44,547 bases of DNA, taken from assembly GCA_021736135.1 (NCBI GenBank), contig JAIPGO010000022.1, forward strand, positions 1 to 44,547, given 5' to 3'. This DNA is from Candidatus Cloacimonadota bacterium (lineage in GTDB: Bacteria; Cloacimonadota; Cloacimonadia; Cloacimonadales; TCS61). The position numbers and the translations under genes are program-made. The first letter of the stretch is position 1. Every line of letters starts with the position of its first letter. The notes beneath the pieces were generated by a model. That model was not told the origin of the DNA. It made no database searches and worked only from the letters and a program-made list of their open reading frames with translations. Positions 42,619 to 44,547 of the stretch are shown here, in pieces.

Positions 42619-43800
42619 ATGAAAATTCTGATGATTGTAATCTTATTGATGAGTAGTTTTTCGATTTATGCTGTTTCCGAAGCTGCCTGTATATTTACAC
42701 TGATCAATCCTTCAGCTACAAATACTGCTTTGGGTGTAGTCGGCGGAGGGGCTAATATCTGGAATCAAAATCCGCTTGATACCTGGGATAATCCTGCCAT
42801 ATTAGGTTATCATAAAGGGATAAGTATTGGATATTTACATGATGACTGGTTTGAAAAGGTTTTCGATGATATTTATTTTGATTCAGCTTATTTGACATTG
42901 GGCTGGAAAGGACTGGGCTTAATGCTGCCCATGATAAACAACCAACTGAATTTTGGCACTAGTGTAGATTATGGAAAACAGGAGATGTATGATGAAGATG
43001 GCTACTTTGTGGGAACATTTGATTCCTGGGAAATATCTACCGGATTTGCTTTGGGAATGAACTTATTAGAATTTTACACATCTTTAAATGATAATGAATC
43101 AATTTCAAATTTACAGAAATATTCTGATTTCTCGATCGGGTACAACTATAACTTGATTGAAAGTAATTTAAGTCCAGAAGGTCAAGGAGAAACTGAAACA
43201 GGTTATAAAGGGAATGGAAATTCGCATACTGATGGATTAGGAATGATCGTAAGGTTCAGTCCCTTAAATGAAACAAATTTTACCAATTATTCCTTTATAA
43301 AGGCTGATCTGGTATCCAGTGTATATTATAGAAATCTTTCTAGAACCAGCATATCATACGTAAATGAAGATCAAAAAGATCCTTTGCCTTATAGTACCGA
43401 TACTGCTGTTTCCTTCAGAATAGCAATTGGTGCTGAAAATGTTAAAGAGATGATCCCATCTGTTATTTTCGATGAATTATCTGTCTTCTGCAGTGATATT
43501 ATCTCTGTTTACGGTAATTATGGCAGTTCCAATTTAATGGAGGAAAATGATGAATGGGGAAAAGGTATTGAATTGACTTTATTGGATATTGTATCTTTTC
43601 GCTGGGGATACCATCAGGATAAAGATGGACATATTGAAGGAAAAACATCGGGAATTGGTTTGAATCTCAGATACAAAGATTTAGTACGTCTGCAATACAA
43701 TTACGCAAAATTTCCCGGAGGTGATTTACAGAAATTCCAAAGAAAGTCAGATTTCATGCTCAATGTGAATCTGATGACTTTATTAGGAATAGAGCAATAA
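42619..43800 (+). CDS. PorV-like outer-membrane beta-barrel protein
   Basis: A 393-residue protein started at the ATG preceded by GAGAGG (a frame nine codons longer lacks this). Signal peptide (about 1-22, ending SIYA), then SATNTALGVVGGGANIW and NPLDTWDNPAILGYHKGIS (about 33-70), which recall the ALGMGGA...NPA opening of PorV/PorQ-family barrels. Alternating aromatic beta strands follow to the C-terminus (RLQYNYAKF, FMLNVNLMTLLG). It follows the peptidase pair in the same direction and may shuttle or anchor these sorted proteins, as PorV does in type IX secretion. It is more diverged from the PorV model than the protein at 13.5 kb. A sugar or lipid channel is an alternative. Confidence 0.65.
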   Translation: MKILMIVILLMSSFSIYAVSEAACIFTLINPSATNTALGVVGGGANIWNQNPLDTWDNPAILGYHKGISIGYLHDDWFEKVFDDIYFDSAYLTLGWKGLGLMLPMINNQLNFGTSVDYGKQEMYDEDGYFVGTFDSWEISTGFALGMNLLEFYTSLNDNESISNLQKYSDFSIGYNYNLIESNLSPEGQGETETGYKGNGNSHTDGLGMIVRFSPLNETNFTNYSFIKADLVSSVYYRNLSRTSISYVNEDQKDPLPYSTDTAVSFRIAIGAENVKEMIPSVIFDELSVFCSDIISVYGNYGSSNLMEENDEWGKGIELTLLDIVSFRWGYHQDKDGHIEGKTSGIGLNLRYKDLVRLQYNYAKFPGGDLQKFQRKSDFMLNVNLMTLLGIEQ

Positions 43801-44455
43801 TCTCTTCCCCTGAAACTTCTTTGGAGTAAATAACCAGGTTAATTTGTAGAAAACGCCGGTTTTCTGAAGTGCTGATCTTCCTGTTTAATTTGGGAAATCA
43901 GGTGACCAACCATTGCGGAGGTCTGGCGACATTCGCAAGGTTTTGGCTGATAAACCAGCAAATAGACTAAGAATAGAATATTGAGCATTATATTGATTGA
44001 ATTTAATTTAAATCCTCTTTGTGCAGTAGGATTTCACAAATAGCCGTCCCGATACATCGGGAGCACAGAGAAAGTTACAAAATAATCAAAAATATTCAGT
44101 GATCATTTTCTAACTTCTCTGCACTCATCTCGATGTGTCGGGAATACGACTCTTTGCAAAAGCCTAACCTGGACAAGCCAGAACCAAAAAAAGAAGAATT
44201 TGAACCGCGGATTTTACGGATAGCACAGATAAAAGATAAGAGGATTAGAAAAAAGAAGATTTATTTGAGCTGTAAATACTGATACATTTTGCAAATTTAC
44301 CGGTAAATGACAAATATCAGCAGAGTTGACAAAAGACACATTCCAGGCAAAGCTTTAAAATGAGTTGGATGATTTAATGATAACTTGTTGGCCCATCTTT
44401 CGGCAAATTGCAGCTAAGTTATTGAAATATAAGGATCCGATTTTCAATTTAGGCA
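43801..44455. other. non-coding region with repeat remnants
   Basis: No gene is supported. It contains GGCGACATTCGCAAGGTTTT near 43923-43942 (related to intergenic phrases at 197 and 42566), an imperfect inverted repeat (44027-44171), and GAACCGCGGATTTTACGGAT followed by AGCACAGATAA near 44200, a kind of sequence I recall as a widespread intergenic repeat. Confidence 0.6.
44027..44171. repeat. imperfect long inverted repeat
   Basis: The left arm GTAGGATTTCACAAATAGCC onward, including CCCGATACATCGGGA and CACAGAGAAAGTTA, can pair with the right arm TAACTTCTCTGCA...CGATGTGTCGGGAATACGAC followed by TCTTTGCAAAAGCCTAACC. About 45 bases per arm match with scattered mismatches. TAGGATTTCACAAA is shared with the inverted repeat at 16801. 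Confidence 0.6.
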
Positions 44456-44547
44456 CTACTTTTGAATAGGTATTTTTGTTATTTTTCGATCAGTTTTAAT
44501 TGGAATATTTAGGAGTTCATATATATCCTGGGCATCCTTTTCCGGAA
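44456..44547 (-). CDS. possible 3' end of a gene (partial)
   Basis: From the right edge a minus-strand frame stays open for 29 codons to a TAG: PEKDAQDIYELLNIPIKTDR then KITKIPIQK. Composition looks protein-like, but an open run this short is expected by chance fairly often. No family is recognised; the other two minus-strand frames close sooner. Confidence 0.3.
   Translation of the reverse strand, partial: PEKDAQDIYELLNIPIKTDRKITKIPIQK

Overview
The window looks like a piece of a Gram-negative, amino-acid-fermenting bacterium of the Fibrobacterota-Chlorobi-Bacteroidota (FCB) superphylum, most likely Cloacimonadota. This is inferred from the gene content, not from any marker search: several secreted proteins end in YPNPFNP-type surface-sorting (FlgD-like) domains, PorV-type barrels lie beside them, a TonB receptor sits in an operon with its own ExbB/ExbD/ExbD/TonB, and central metabolism is represented by Pta, aspartate aminotransferase and glutamate dehydrogenase. 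No rRNA, tRNA or CRISPR array was recognised.

Layout. 0.4-5.0 kb (+): glyS, pta, a class I aminotransferase and a small membrane protein. 5.0-16.7 kb (+): a probable envelope operon of TonB-dependent receptor, ExbB, two ExbD, TonB, a large surface protein, a PorV-like barrel and a sorted beta-propeller-like protein, ending at a clear terminator. 16.9-27.0 kb (-): a 46-residue four-cysteine protein, two overlapping genes for unusual PEP/pyruvate-dikinase-like proteins (one with a GAF-like domain in front and a nucleotidyltransferase domain behind), glutamate dehydrogenase with a good sigma-54 promoter candidate, and an NtrC-type regulator with a soluble GAF histidine kinase. 23.6-28.7 kb: REP/BIME arrays, with a REP-associated tyrosine transposase (RAYT) inside them. 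28.7-35.6 kb (-): an MFS transporter, a beta-helix surface protein and a surface protein that appears to carry a class II glutamine amidotransferase-like Ntn-hydrolase domain. 35.6-37.2 kb: a non-coding stretch with four different large inverted repeats. 37.2-43.8 kb (+): two tandem C39-like cysteine peptidase paralogues, the second with Cys and His of the triad replaced, then a PorV-like barrel. 43.8-44.5 kb: repeat-bearing non-coding DNA and perhaps the end of another gene.

How it fits together. The TonB operon can power an outer-membrane receptor and places an accessory surface protein and a PorV-like shuttle with it. The 37-44 kb cluster repeats the theme of sorted cargo plus PorV-like barrel. 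The 17-27 kb block suggests a nitrogen/carbon control module: kinase and sigma-54 activator, a sigma-54-type promoter on gdhA, and an ATP-grasp/nucleotidyltransferase protein whose N-terminal sensor-like domain resembles one in the kinase.

Strongest points for follow-up: the RAYT with GTAG-headed REP arrays; the active/inactive peptidase pair; the exported amidotransferase-like protein; the PEP-binding gene pair; the gdhA sigma-54 promoter; and four minus-strand genes whose stop codons lie exactly at the edge of, or inside, a dispersed repeat.
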